NCBI RefSeq assembly: GCF_004363555.1
Contig: NZ_SNZJ01000017.1
Span: forward strand, 38,776-102,775
Source of the DNA: Halomonas ventosae
Lineage (GTDB): Bacteria > Pseudomonadota > Gammaproteobacteria > Pseudomonadales > Halomonadaceae
DNA length: 64,000 nt
Reading direction: 5' to 3'
This document shows, in pieces, positions 1-8,307 of the stretch. The position numbers and the translations under genes were made by a program. Position 1 is the stretch's first letter. Every line of letters starts with the position of its first letter. The notes below the pieces were generated by a model. That model saw only the letters and a program-made list of their open reading frames with translations. It was not told the origin of the DNA and did no database searches.

Positions 1-92
1 CCCCATGGGCGCCATCATTGCAGTCCTTTATGACCACCAACCTTGGCAAGCATCCGGAGGAAGGCATCCGGATGAACAGGGGGAGCGAGGAG

Positions 93-434
93 ATGAAAAC
101 GGCCATTGCATCCATGGCGCTGACCGGCCTGTTGCTGGGCACCTTTCCTGTCGCTGCAGACATGCATGGCGACATGCAGAAACTGGCAGAGGAGAAGCAG
201 TGCCTGAGCTGTCACGCCCGGGACGATGACACCCCGCGGGCGCCAGGCTTCAAGAGCATCGCCGCCAAGTACGCGGATGGCGAGATGAAGGGCTACCTGG
301 TCGAGGTCGTGATGACGGGAGGCGAGGATCACTGGGGATCCGCGACCATGCCGGACGCCGGCGAGCGTGTCGAGGTGAGCGAGGAGGAGGCCGAAAAGCT
401 GGTCGACTGGATACTCAGCAAGCGCGAGGAGTGA
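93..434 (+). CDS. Small class I cytochrome c (c551/c552-like)
   Basis: The 113-residue product is a periplasmic electron carrier. It has a hydrophobic signal peptide (about residues 1-22, ending VAA-D), one haem-attachment motif CLSCH at 37-41, and a likely axial Met at 86 in a TMPDAG context. This layout and size fit cytochrome c551/c552. I chose the ATG at 93 because it opens directly onto the signal peptide and has GGAG about 7 bases upstream. An in-frame ATG at 72 would add seven polar residues. The gene converges on the DTW-domain gene with only about 20 bp between them. Its redox partner cannot be told from the neighbours. Confidence 0.9.
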   Translation: MKTAIASMALTGLLLGTFPVAADMHGDMQKLAEEKQCLSCHARDDDTPRAPGFKSIAAKYADGEMKGYLVEVVMTGGEDHWGSATMPDAGERVEVSEEEAEKLVDWILSKREE

Positions 435-455
435 GCGCGGGGAAAGGACCCAGGT

Positions 456-1256
456 TCAGCGACGGGCCCGTTCCAGCAGACGCCGCATCGCCGCCGTCGG
501 TGCCTCGAGCTTCTCGTGGCGCCGACTGGCGGCGTAGCTGTCGTTGAAGGCATCGAAATAATCGTCAAGCACCTCGGCCGCCTGGGCGTCTCCGGCCTGG
601 CGCAGCAGTTCGATGGCCACCTCGGCAGTACACAGGTGAGCGGCGGAGGCCGGCTTGCGCAGCCGATAGCGGGTCAGCCGCTCGGTCGCCAGGGGCAGCA
701 CCGGCAGCCTGTCGAGGTAGGGGCTCTTGCGGAAGATCCGCCGCGCCTGCCGCCAGGTCCCGTCGAGAATGATAAAGACCGGGGTCCTTTTCTCCTCTCT
801 TGCCGCCGTCACCGCCTCCATGCCCACCACCCGGTCGGCATAGTCCGGCTGGTCGTCGGGGAAGATCACGAAGGGCGCATAGCGCCTGTCCTCGAGCAGC
901 GCCAGCAGCCGCTCGTCGGGCGCCGTGCGGTACCAGGTGAAGAGCTCGGTGTCGGGCAGGACGTCGCCGATCAGCCGCCCGGTGTTGGTGGGCTTGTGGT
1001 GCTCCAGGGGGTGGGTGAGCAGCCAAACTCTCGCTTCGCTGGTGGCGGTGACGCGGTAGGGACAGAGGCAGTTGAGTGCCGGCAGGTTGCAGCCCTCGCA
1101 GCGGGTGACGAAGCTGCCCCGCGCCTTGAACTCGCGGCGCGGCGGCCGCGGATGACCGGTCGCGGGGTCACGGGAGAGACCGGTGGCGGGGTCACTGGAA
1201 GGAGCGGTCGCGGGGTCGCGTTCGGTGATGGCGTCGTGGAAGCTGTCGTCCTGCAT
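456..1256 (-). CDS. DTW-domain tRNA-uridine aminocarboxypropyltransferase
   Basis: The 266-residue protein belongs to the DTW-domain family (E. coli TapT/YfiP type). That family transfers a 3-amino-3-carboxypropyl group from S-adenosylmethionine to a tRNA uridine. A cysteine cluster (C53, C56, C63, C65) is followed by the family-naming D-x-T-W motif as DGTW at 165-168. Residues 13-35 are three diverged copies of an 8-residue unit beginning DPAT, encoded by a 24 bp tandem repeat. This low-complexity N-terminal extension precedes the conserved domain. The ATG at 1256 is the last Met before that domain; a further in-frame Met lies 43 codons upstream but its extension looks non-coding. Confidence 0.9.
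   Translation of the reverse strand: MQDDSFHDAITERDPATAPSSDPATGLSRDPATGHPRPPRREFKARGSFVTRCEGCNLPALNCLCPYRVTATSEARVWLLTHPLEHHKPTNTGRLIGDVLPDTELFTWYRTAPDERLLALLEDRRYAPFVIFPDDQPDYADRVVGMEAVTAAREEKRTPVFIILDGTWRQARRIFRKSPYLDRLPVLPLATERLTRYRLRKPASAAHLCTAEVAIELLRQAGDAQAAEVLDDYFDAFNDSYAASRRHEKLEAPTAAMRRLLERARR
1157..1228 (-). repeat. Three-copy 24 bp tandem repeat inside the DTW gene
   Basis: On the plus strand the unit starts CGGTCGCGGGGTCA or CGGTGGCGGGGTCA at 1157, 1181 and 1205. The period of 24 keeps the reading frame, giving DPAT-type octapeptides in the N-terminal extension. Copy number could vary without frameshift. Confidence 0.8.
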
Positions 1257-1380
1257 GGTGGCGTGGTCCCGGGGCCGGAGGGGGCGGCATTCTAGCATGA
1301 GCCCCGTGCAGAACACCGCACGGTTCGGGGCTGAACTTGGGGCTACCGCAGATAGCAAGGCTACTCGGGGCTCTTCCGTC

Positions 1381-1476
1381 GACAAGCCTGCGGGGAGGCG
1401 CTGTGAATACCTCCTTGTACGCTACCGACGCCATCCTTGGCGTAGGACCTCCCCTCCGGCTTGTCCCCGGCGCCCC
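1381..1476 (+). repeat. Structured dispersed repeat, copy A
   Basis: This is one of two copies of an intergenic element; the other is 13875-13969 on the opposite strand. Over the 80 bases 1397-1476 the copies align without gaps at 64/80 identity. Outer arms 1381-1398 and 1448-1465 are inverted repeats (16 of 18 pair). An inner hairpin, ACGCCA-TCCT-TGGCGT, lies at 1428-1443. It sits between the DTW gene and the end of the sirtuin gene. Differences between the copies preserve pairing, so the fold appears to be under selection. Confidence 0.85.
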
Positions 1477-1500
1477 TCGTTCCTTGCTTCTTGCCCCTTT

Positions 1501-2235
1501 CTACTCAAGTACCGTCTCCGGCAGCCAGAGCCGCCCCTCACGCCGCCAGTGCCGCACCAGTGCCGGCACGCCCTTGCCGGCGGTCTGGCCGAGGCGGGCC
1601 ACGCCCGGCGGGGCCAGGGCATCGGCCTCGGGGTCGACCAGCACGCAGGGGGCGTCCAGGGGGGCGTGCTCGAGCAGCGAGGCCGCCGGCATCACGGCGA
1701 GTGAGGTCCCCACCACCAGCAGCAGGTCGGCCTGGGCGGCAATCTCGCAGGCGTCCGCGAAGTGCGGCACGCTCTCGCCGAACCACACCACGTCCGGGCG
1801 CAGCTGGCTGCCCTTGTCGCAGATGTCCCCGAGGCGGATGCCCCCGCGGGGCAAGGGGTAGTGCATGCGCGGGTCCACCGAGGAGCGCGCCTTGAGGATC
1901 TCGCCATGCAGGTGCAGCACGTGGCGCGAGCCAGCACGCTCGTGGAGGTCATCGATGTTCTGGGTGATGATGCTGACCCGGAAGCCGTGCTTCTCCAGCG
2001 CCGCCAGGGCCTTGTGGGCGGCGTTGGGACGGGCACGGCGTACCTGGTCGCGGCGCTGGTCGTAGAAGCGCAGCACCCGCCCGGGGTCCCGCTGCCAGGC
2101 CTGGGGCGTGGCGACCTCCTCGACGGGGTGGTCCGCCCACAGGCCGTCGCTGGCGCGGAAGGTCTGGATGCCGCTCTCGGCACTGATCCCGGCCCCGGTG
2201 AAGACCACCAGGTGGGGGCGTCTCGGGTCACCCAT
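1501..2235 (-). CDS. cobB: NAD-dependent protein deacylase (sirtuin)
   Basis: The 244-residue Sir2-family enzyme removes acyl groups from lysines using NAD+. It shows the GAG-IS-ESGI nucleotide-binding motif at 14-23, TQNIDDLHERAG at 91-102, the catalytic His at 110 in LHGE, and a GTSL motif near the C-terminus. The four zinc-binding cysteines of classical sirtuins are absent. The segment after LHGE (KARSS...CDKGSQLRP) matches the zinc-free bacterial subgroup. The gene lies 37 bp downstream of aceK on the same strand and may be co-transcribed with it. Substrate range cannot be predicted. Confidence 0.9.
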   Translation of the reverse strand: MGDPRRPHLVVFTGAGISAESGIQTFRASDGLWADHPVEEVATPQAWQRDPGRVLRFYDQRRDQVRRARPNAAHKALAALEKHGFRVSIITQNIDDLHERAGSRHVLHLHGEILKARSSVDPRMHYPLPRGGIRLGDICDKGSQLRPDVVWFGESVPHFADACEIAAQADLLLVVGTSLAVMPAASLLEHAPLDAPCVLVDPEADALAPPGVARLGQTAGKGVPALVRHWRREGRLWLPETVLE

Positions 2236-2272
2236 GGGTCGCCTCGTGCTTGCGGTGCCTGTCGCGCCTCGC

Positions 2273-4018
2273 TCAGTAGGTCAGGCCGTTGTCGTCGCCA
2301 CCGGCGAAGCGCTGCTTGTTGCGATAGGGATAGACGTCGATCACCCGGCCGTCGAGGATCGCCTGCTGCACCCCCCTCCAGTAGTCGGCATCGAACAGCT
2401 CCGGGTGGAGCTGGTAGCAGAGCTTGCGCAACCGCACGTCGGCGAACAGGAAGGGGCCGAACTCCTCGGGGAAAATATCACCGGGCCCCACCGAGTACCA
2501 GGGCTCGTCGGCCAGCTCCTGCTCGGGGTACATGGGCTCGGGAATATGCCGGAAGTTGCACTCGGTGAGGTAGCAGATCTCGTCGTAGTCGTAGAACACC
2601 ACCCGGCCGTGGCGGGTCACCCCGAAGTTCTTGAGCAGCATGTCGCCGGGAAAGATGTTGGCCGCGGCCATCTGCTTGATGGCATTGCCGTAGTCCTTGA
2701 GCACCGCGAGCGTCTCCGCCTCGTCGCACTGCTCGAGGTAGAGGTTGAGCGGGGTCATCATGCGCTCGGTGTAGCAGTGCTTGATGATCACCTTGTCGCC
2801 GCGCAGGTAGACGGTGGAGGGGGCCACCTCCAGCAGGTGCGCCAGGCAATCGGGGTCGAAGTGGTCCTGGCGGGCGATGAAGTTGGAGAACTCCTGGGTA
2901 TCGGCCATGCGCCCCACCCGGTCGTGGCGCTTGACGAGACGATACTTCTCGCGGACGTTCTCGCGGGTCATTTCCTTGCTCGGGTCGAAGCGGTCCTTGA
3001 TGATCTTGAACACGGTGCGGAACGAGGGCAGCACGAAGACCGCCATGACCATGCCACGCACCCCCGGGGCAATGATGAACTGGTCCTCGCGCTTGGCCAC
3101 CTGGCGGTTCAGGGCGCGAAAGAACTCGGTCTTGCCGTGCTTGAAGAAGCCGATGGCGGCATACAGCTCGCCCTGGGGCTTGTCGGGCATCAGCTCCTGC
3201 AAGTAGTGCACGAACTCGCTGGGCACCACCACCTTCACCTGGAAGTAGGCGCGGGTGAAGGAGAAGATGATCGACACCTCGTCGGACTCGATCAACACCG
3301 TATCCAGGTGCAGCCCCTCGCCCTCCTCATGCAGCACCGGCAGCACCAGCGGCACCTGCTGGCCGCCGCCCAGTATCCGGCCGACCAGGTAGGCCCCCTT
3401 GTTGCGGTAGAAGACGCTCTTGATCAGTTCGATCTCGGCCTCGGGGTCGTCCCGGATCGCCTCCGGCAGCAGCTGCTGGAGCACCTCGCTGCCCAGGACC
3501 GCATCCCGCTCCGGGTCGACGAAGGGGGTCTCGAAGCGTGCCTCGCCCAGCGCCCAGCGCAATCCGGCTGCCCAGTCGCCGCTCACCCTGTGTCGCCGGC
3601 ACAGCGTGAGGCCGGAGTGGTGCGCCGCGCGCTCCCGGGAGCTGTAGACGAACATCCAGTCGTTGCGGATGTGGCGGTGGTGGAAGAGCGAGCAGAACAT
3701 CGAGTTGAAGTAGGTCTCGGCCAGCTCGTAGTCCAGCCGCTGGCTGATCAGCTCGGCGTAGTGGCGCCGGGCCTCCCCCCAGCACTCGCAGTGGGTCAGC
3801 AGGTCATCGTCGAAGGTGCGCCGCAGCCGTGCCAGCGTCTCCTGGACCTTCTCGTCGTAGAGGTCGATGCGCTCCGCCGAGGCCTGCTGGGCCTCGCGCC
3901 AGGCGGCATCCCGGAAGCGACGGCTGGCATCGTCGGTGATCTGCTTGAAGCGCGAGCGGTACTCGTCGAAGCCATGCAGCACGGTGGCGGCGAGGTGGTA
4001 GGCTGGCGAATGCTTCAT
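2273..4018 (-). CDS. aceK: Isocitrate dehydrogenase kinase/phosphatase
   Basis: The 581-residue AceK reversibly phosphorylates isocitrate dehydrogenase and so switches carbon between the TCA cycle and the glyoxylate shunt during growth on acetate or fatty acids. Length and sequence fit the family throughout, including the kinase-fold stretch with GDMLLKNFGV and the following FYDYDEI metal-binding segment near residues 460-480. The Met at 4018 (MKHSPAYH) is the natural start, with GGAG about 8 bases upstream. No aceA or aceB is beside it, unlike the enterobacterial operon. It is followed by the sirtuin gene; both enzymes act on protein modification, but a functional link is only a guess. Confidence 0.96.
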   Translation of the reverse strand: MKHSPAYHLAATVLHGFDEYRSRFKQITDDASRRFRDAAWREAQQASAERIDLYDEKVQETLARLRRTFDDDLLTHCECWGEARRHYAELISQRLDYELAETYFNSMFCSLFHHRHIRNDWMFVYSSRERAAHHSGLTLCRRHRVSGDWAAGLRWALGEARFETPFVDPERDAVLGSEVLQQLLPEAIRDDPEAEIELIKSVFYRNKGAYLVGRILGGGQQVPLVLPVLHEEGEGLHLDTVLIESDEVSIIFSFTRAYFQVKVVVPSEFVHYLQELMPDKPQGELYAAIGFFKHGKTEFFRALNRQVAKREDQFIIAPGVRGMVMAVFVLPSFRTVFKIIKDRFDPSKEMTRENVREKYRLVKRHDRVGRMADTQEFSNFIARQDHFDPDCLAHLLEVAPSTVYLRGDKVIIKHCYTERMMTPLNLYLEQCDEAETLAVLKDYGNAIKQMAAANIFPGDMLLKNFGVTRHGRVVFYDYDEICYLTECNFRHIPEPMYPEQELADEPWYSVGPGDIFPEEFGPFLFADVRLRKLCYQLHPELFDADYWRGVQQAILDGRVIDVYPYRNKQRFAGGDDNGLTY

Positions 4019-4113
4019 GTTTCGGGCTCCGGGCAGCGATCTGCCCAGCATGACGATTTGTGCAGCGCAAGGCGAGCCGACCATGGTGGCGCCCGCCGGC
4101 ACGGCCACCGGCC

Positions 4114-5247
4114 TTATTCGCCCTCCCCCAGCGCCAGCACATGCACCAGCGCACGCCACAGGCCCCAGCCGTCCCGCCACCCGGGCGAGACCGCCACGTG
4201 CTGCAGCGCCCCGGCCTCGAAGAGGCGCGCCTGCCCCGGCGGCAAGGCATCGCGCAGGCGTCGGCTGTGGCTGACCGGGATCACCCGGTCCTGCGGGCCG
4301 TGGATCAGCACCAGCCTGGCCTGCAGGCTGTCGAGCGCGCGACGCGAGGGGTCCAGCGCCTCGAGCTCCCTCACCAGCGAGGGCGGCAGCCTGGCGATCA
4401 GGGCCTCCACGCGGCCCGGGTCCTGGTTGGTCACCAGCTCATAGAGCGCCCGGCCCGATGCTCCCAGCCGACGGGCCTCCCCGGCCACCGGCGCCTCGGG
4501 GTCCGCCAGCCGGCGCCGGGCGATGGTCTCGAGCAGCGCCCGGTCCTGCTCGTCCTCCAGCCAGTGCAGCTGGCTCAGCAGTACGGCCCAGCGCGCCTCA
4601 CGCTGCGGTGGCGGCGCCGCCCGGCCGGCACCCCCGCGATCCTCCCCGGTGGTCACATAGCGCAGCATGTCCGTCATGTCATAGTAGCCGCCCACGGCCA
4701 CCACGAAGCTCACCCGATGGGCCACCGCCTCGTCCATGGCGGCGATCAAGGCCGGTCCCACCGCGAAGCTCACCGCCGCCACCGCGGTGCGCGACGGTGC
4801 CTCGGGCGCCGCCCAGGTCGCATGGCGGATGGCATCGACGATCGCCTCCACCTCCCGGGTACTGATGGAGTAGTCACGCAGCCCCTCGAGTTCCGGCACC
4901 ATGACCGTGAAGCCCACCCGGCCGAGGGTCATCGCCAGCGCCACCAGACGCGGGTCGCGACGGCCCTGCTCGGTGAAGCCGTGCACCAGGAGCAGCGATC
5001 CCCGGCTGGGCTCCCGGGGGTGGTAGAGATCCGCCTGGTAGGCGCGGCCCTGGCGCACGTAGTGGCCCCCCTCCCGGCGGGGGGGCTCGCTGCGACGCTT
5101 CAGCCGGCTCTCCCCGCTGCCCGCCGAGAGGTCGCCCAGCACCAGCAGGGCCTGGTACTGCCGGTTAAGGCTGGCACAGCCCGACAGCAGGGCGGGCAGC
5201 AGGCTCAGCGCCATCAGCAGGGCCCCCAGGCGTAGACGCGTTCTCAT
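4114..5247 (-). CDS. Alpha/beta-hydrolase lipoprotein
   Basis: The 377-residue protein begins with a lipoprotein signal ending in the lipobox LSGC (Cys at about 23), so it should be membrane-anchored in the envelope. The body has alpha/beta-hydrolase features: an oxyanion-strand LLVHGFTEQG, a late acidic segment HGPQDRVIP, and a C-terminal His in LQHVAVSP. The nucleophile elbow reads A-V-S-F-A rather than the usual G-x-S-x-G. It may therefore be an atypical esterase/lipase or a non-catalytic relative. It precedes aceK on the same strand by 95 bp and diverges from truC, whose coding start is 127 bp away. No specific substrate is suggested. Confidence 0.8.
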   Translation of the reverse strand: MRTRLRLGALLMALSLLPALLSGCASLNRQYQALLVLGDLSAGSGESRLKRRSEPPRREGGHYVRQGRAYQADLYHPREPSRGSLLLVHGFTEQGRRDPRLVALAMTLGRVGFTVMVPELEGLRDYSISTREVEAIVDAIRHATWAAPEAPSRTAVAAVSFAVGPALIAAMDEAVAHRVSFVVAVGGYYDMTDMLRYVTTGEDRGGAGRAAPPPQREARWAVLLSQLHWLEDEQDRALLETIARRRLADPEAPVAGEARRLGASGRALYELVTNQDPGRVEALIARLPPSLVRELEALDPSRRALDSLQARLVLIHGPQDRVIPVSHSRRLRDALPPGQARLFEAGALQHVAVSPGWRDGWGLWRALVHVLALGEGE

Positions 5248-5374
5248 GTCGACCAGACTAGCGGCGATGTCGAACTCCCGCCGGACTTTCAGGCACGCCA
5301 CGAGGTACGGGCGGGATGACAGCACGCCGCCGGCCGGCGACAATGGCGCCCCCTTGACCCGTGACGGTGCCCCG

Positions 5375-6136
5375 ATGACACCCGCGCTGAGCCTTCTCCA
5401 TCAGGATGACCACCTGGTCGCCGTGCACAAGCCGGCCGGCCTGCTGGTGCATCGCAGCGCGCTTGCCCGCGGCGAGCGCGAGTTCCTGCTGCAACGGCTG
5501 CGCGACCAGCTCGGTCGTCGAGTCTATCCGGTCCACCGCCTGGACCGCCCGACCTCCGGGGTGATCGTCTTCGCGCTCGACCCCGAGACCGCGGCGGCCC
5601 TCCAGGCGGCCTTCGCCGCCCGCCGGGTGGCGAAGCGCTACCTGGCCGTGGTGCGGGGCATCGGGCCGCACCAGGAGCGGCTGGACTACCCGCTGCGCGA
5701 TGAAGAGGGGCGCCGCCCCAAGGCCGAGATGCCGGCCATGGAGGCGGTGACCGAGATCCGCCGGCTCGACAGCGTCGAACTGCCGGTGCAGGTGGATCGC
5801 TATCCCCAGAGCCGCTACTCGCTGATGGAGGCACGACCGCAGACCGGTCGCCGCCACCAGATCCGCCGCCACCTCTCCCGACGTGGCTACCCGATCATCG
5901 GCGATGCCAAGCACGGCAAGGGCAACCATAACCGCTTCTTCGCCGAGCACCTGGAATGCCCGCGCCTGCTGCTGGCGGCGGTAGGCCTGGCCTTCGACCA
6001 CCCGGTGAGCGGAGAACGCCTCGATCTCTGCTGCCCCCTGGACGCCTGCATGACGACGCTCTTCGAGCGCTTCGGCTGGTCGGGCCATTTGCCGGCGCCG
6101 CCCCGACACCGCCACCACCCGAGCGTGATGCCATGA
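5375..6136 (+). CDS. truC: tRNA pseudouridine synthase C
   Basis: The 253-residue RluA/TruC-family enzyme isomerises a uridine (U65 in E. coli tRNAs) to pseudouridine. The catalytic Asp lies in HRLDRPTSG (about residues 53-61), and the conserved RPQTGRRHQIRRH block follows near 155. It lacks an S4 domain, as TruC does. ATG 5375 gives MTPALSLLHQDD, which matches the usual N-terminus; earlier in-frame Met codons overlap the divergent promoter region. The stop overlaps the tcdA start as ATGA, so two tRNA-modification genes are translationally coupled. Confidence 0.92.
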   Translation: MTPALSLLHQDDHLVAVHKPAGLLVHRSALARGEREFLLQRLRDQLGRRVYPVHRLDRPTSGVIVFALDPETAAALQAAFAARRVAKRYLAVVRGIGPHQERLDYPLRDEEGRRPKAEMPAMEAVTEIRRLDSVELPVQVDRYPQSRYSLMEARPQTGRRHQIRRHLSRRGYPIIGDAKHGKGNHNRFFAEHLECPRLLLAAVGLAFDHPVSGERLDLCCPLDACMTTLFERFGWSGHLPAPPRHRHHPSVMP

Positions 6137-6963
6137 CCGATTCCGCTGCCTTCACCGCCTCCACCGCTGCCATGGACGACTACGACGCTCGCTTTGGCGG
6201 CATCCGCCGGCTCTATGGCCGACGCGCCGCCGAGCACTTCCGCAGCGCCCACGTGGTGGTGGTGGGCGTGGGGGGCGTGGGCAGCTGGACGGTGGAGGCC
6301 CTGGCGCGTTCCGGCATCGGCAAGCTGACGCTGATCGACCTCGATGATGTCTGCGTCTCCAACGTCAACCGTCAGCTGCACGCCCTGGACGGCACCATCG
6401 GCCGCCCCAAGGTGGAAGTGCTGGCCGAGCGCTGCCGGGCCATCCAGCCGGGCATCGAGGTGGTGGCCGACAGCGCCTTCGTCACCCCTGCCAACCTGGC
6501 CAGGCGCATCCCCGACGATGCCGACCAGCTGGTGGACGCCATCGACAGCGTGGTTGCCAAGGCGGCGCTGATCGCCTGGTGCAGGCGTCGCAAGCTGCCG
6601 ATCGTGGTCACCGGCGCCGCGGGCGGCCAGACCGACCCCACCCGCATCCGGGTGGCCGACCTGTCCCGCACCGAGCACGACCCGCTGCTCGCCAAGGTGC
6701 GCGCCCGGCTGCGCCGCGACTTCGGCTTCTCGCGCAACCCGAAGCGGCGCTTCTCGGTGGAGTGCGTCTACTCGGACGAGCAGCTGGTCTACCCCGGTGC
6801 CGATGGCGAGGTGTGCTTCCAGAAGCCCGCCGAGGGCGAGGCCAGCCGGCTCGACTGCGCCTCGGGTTTCGGGGCGGCGAGCTTCGTCACCGGCAGCTTC
6901 GGCTTCACCGCCGCCGCCAGGGTGCTGGCCCGGCTGGCGAAACAGGCCCGCGCCACCCCCTGA
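6133..6963 (+). CDS. tcdA: tRNA threonylcarbamoyladenosine dehydratase
   Basis: The 276-residue E1-like ThiF/MoeB-family enzyme uses ATP to cyclise t6A37 to ct6A in tRNAs (CsdL/TcdA). It has the Rossmann motif VVGVGGVGSW near residue 40, the adjacent IDLDDVCVSNVNRQ block, and a C-terminal GFGAASFVTGSFG stretch typical of TcdA. The start overlaps the truC stop by four bases. No csdE/csdA sulphur-carrier genes are adjacent. Confidence 0.95.
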   Translation: MTDSAAFTASTAAMDDYDARFGGIRRLYGRRAAEHFRSAHVVVVGVGGVGSWTVEALARSGIGKLTLIDLDDVCVSNVNRQLHALDGTIGRPKVEVLAERCRAIQPGIEVVADSAFVTPANLARRIPDDADQLVDAIDSVVAKAALIAWCRRRKLPIVVTGAAGGQTDPTRIRVADLSRTEHDPLLAKVRARLRRDFGFSRNPKRRFSVECVYSDEQLVYPGADGEVCFQKPAEGEASRLDCASGFGAASFVTGSFGFTAAARVLARLAKQARATP

Positions 6964-6997
6964 CAGCGCGCCCCAGGCCACGCCCCCGAGCCCACGC

Positions 6998-7035
6998 CCT
7001 TGAGACCCTGTCCTTGAGACCCTGCCGTTAAGACC
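6998..7035 (+). repeat. 14 bp tandem repeat before DUF1653 gene
   Basis: CCTTGAGACCCTGT is followed directly by CCTTGAGACCCTGC and a degenerate third part, CGTTAAGACC. The array stops just before the AAAGGAG ribosome-binding site of the next gene. A similar CTTGAG-rich array precedes the CocE/NonD gene at 48109-48162. Confidence 0.8.
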
Positions 7036-7049
7036 AAAGGAGCCGCCCC

Positions 7050-7277
7050 ATGGAACACCACTGCCCTCGCCCCGGCATCTACCGTCACTACAAGGGCCCG
7101 CTGTACGAGGTGCTGGGCGTCGCCCGGCACAGCGAGACCGAGGAGCCGCTGGTGGTCTATCGCGCCCTCTACGGCGACTATGGCCTCTGGACCCGCCCCC
7201 TGGACATGTTCCTGGAGAGCGTCGAGGTCCAGGGCGAGCCGGTCCCCCGCTTTGCCCTGGAGAAGGCGTTCCCCTGA
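7050..7277 (+). CDS. DUF1653 family protein
   Basis: The 75-residue protein is a complete DUF1653 domain. The signature runs from PGIYRHYKGPLYEV through a central HSET-E-LVVYRALYGDYGLW block to RPLDMF. The function of the family is unknown. An AAAGGAG site with 7-base spacing fixes the ATG. The gene is followed by a strong hairpin and converges on bacterioferritin. Confidence 0.9.
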   Translation: MEHHCPRPGIYRHYKGPLYEVLGVARHSETEEPLVVYRALYGDYGLWTRPLDMFLESVEVQGEPVPRFALEKAFP

Positions 7278-7282
7278 CGCAG

Positions 7283-7315
7283 GAGCGCCCCGTGGCCACA
7301 GGCCGCGGGGCGCTC
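7283..7315. terminator. Hairpin between convergent DUF1653 and bfr genes
   Basis: A ten-base perfect stem (GAGCGCCCCG with CGGGGCGCTC) has an inner GGCC-ACA-GGCC extension. It lies between two convergent genes, so it could end transcripts from both sides, although no clear T-tract follows. Confidence 0.6.
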
Positions 7316-7348
7316 GTCGAGGCTCAGCAATGACAGTCGCTTTGCGCG

Positions 7349-7831
7349 TTATTCCTCGCCGGCTTCCTGCATCTGCTTCTGCAGGTAGTTCTCGATGCCG
7401 ACCTTGTCGATCAGGCCGAGCTCGGTCTCGATATGGTCGATGTGGTCTTCCTCGTCGGCGAGGATGTCCCGGAAGAGGTCACGGCTGACATAGTCCTTGA
7501 CCTGCTCACAGTAGGTGATCGCCTCGATGTAGTCGTTGCGACCCTCATGCTCGATCTTCAGGTCGCACTCGAGCATCTCACGCACGTTCTCGCCGATGTT
7601 CAGCTTGCCGAGATCCTGGAGGTTGGGCACCCCCTCGAGGAAGAGGATGCGCTCGATCAGCTTGTCGGCGTGATTCATCTCCTCGATGGACTCATCGTAC
7701 TCCCACTTGGCCAGCGCCTTCAGGCCCCAGTCCTTGTACATCTTGGCATGCAGGAAGTACTGGTTGATGGCCACCAGCTCGTTGCCGAGCGCGGTGTTCA
7801 GATGTTCGATGACCTTGCTGTCGCCTTTCAT
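7349..7831 (-). CDS. bfr: Bacterioferritin
   Basis: The 160-residue haem-binding 24-mer iron-storage ferritin has all canonical residues at standard positions: ferroxidase ligands E18, E51, H54, E94, E127 and H130, and the haem-ligand Met at M52 between subunits. It stores iron as a ferric mineral in the cytoplasm. The gene lies just downstream of bfd, which encodes its iron-releasing ferredoxin partner. The 158 bp between them is AT-richer than its surroundings and may hold a separate bfr promoter, for example TTGAGT and TAGACT 16 bp apart on the minus strand; this is tentative. Confidence 0.96.
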   Translation of the reverse strand: MKGDSKVIEHLNTALGNELVAINQYFLHAKMYKDWGLKALAKWEYDESIEEMNHADKLIERILFLEGVPNLQDLGKLNIGENVREMLECDLKIEHEGRNDYIEAITYCEQVKDYVSRDLFRDILADEEDHIDHIETELGLIDKVGIENYLQKQMQEAGEE

Positions 7832-7989
7832 CTCATTACCTCGATCAGGGTTGTCAGGGAACTGGCTGTCAGCTTGGCACGACCACCGAAGCCTGGCCAG
7901 CCCGCACCTACCACAGTCTAGGCAATATCACATATAACTCAATCAAATCATGGACTTGTTAAGGCGAAGGAGAACAATAGCTATTGCCA

Positions 7990-8196
7990 TCAGACGGCGT
8001 AGGCGAGTCCCTCGGCCGCGGCACTGAGTTCGGCCTGGATTGCCTCGCGGGTGATGTCCTTGCCGGTGCAGGCGCACTTGCCGCACTGAGTCCCGCACCC
8101 CGTCACCTGCTGGACCTCGCGCCAGCTGCGCGCCCCGTCCTCGACGACGTCCCGGATGCGGTGGTCGGTCACGTTCTTGCAAATACACACGTACAT
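7990..8196 (-). CDS. bfd: Bacterioferritin-associated ferredoxin
   Basis: The 68-residue [2Fe-2S] protein donates electrons to bacterioferritin haem to mobilise stored iron. Cysteines C4, C6, C38 and C41 occupy the known Bfd cluster-ligand spacing (VCIC ... GCGTQCGKC). The ATG at 8196 is preferred over a GTG one codon earlier because a GAGG sequence lies 7 bases before it. A Fur-like box immediately upstream fits the expected induction under iron starvation. Confidence 0.93.
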   Translation of the reverse strand: MYVCICKNVTDHRIRDVVEDGARSWREVQQVTGCGTQCGKCACTGKDITREAIQAELSAAAEGLAYAV

Positions 8197-8221
8197 CACA
8201 TCACCTCACGCTGGCCATGAA

Positions 8222-8240
8222 GTAAATGTAAATGATTCGC
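8222..8240. promoter_or_regulatory. Candidate Fur box upstream of bfd
   Basis: GTAAATGTAAATGATTCGC matches the 19 bp Fur consensus at 12 of 19 positions by eye. It begins about 25 bp before the bfd start, where it would overlap the promoter. Iron repression of bfd is established in other gammaproteobacteria; its operation here is inference. Confidence 0.5.
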
Positions 8241-8307
8241 ATGGGTAATCGCAAGCGGCATCGCGCAAAAACCTGACCGAGGTCAGGACCGGCGCGTCGC
8301 GCGCTCC

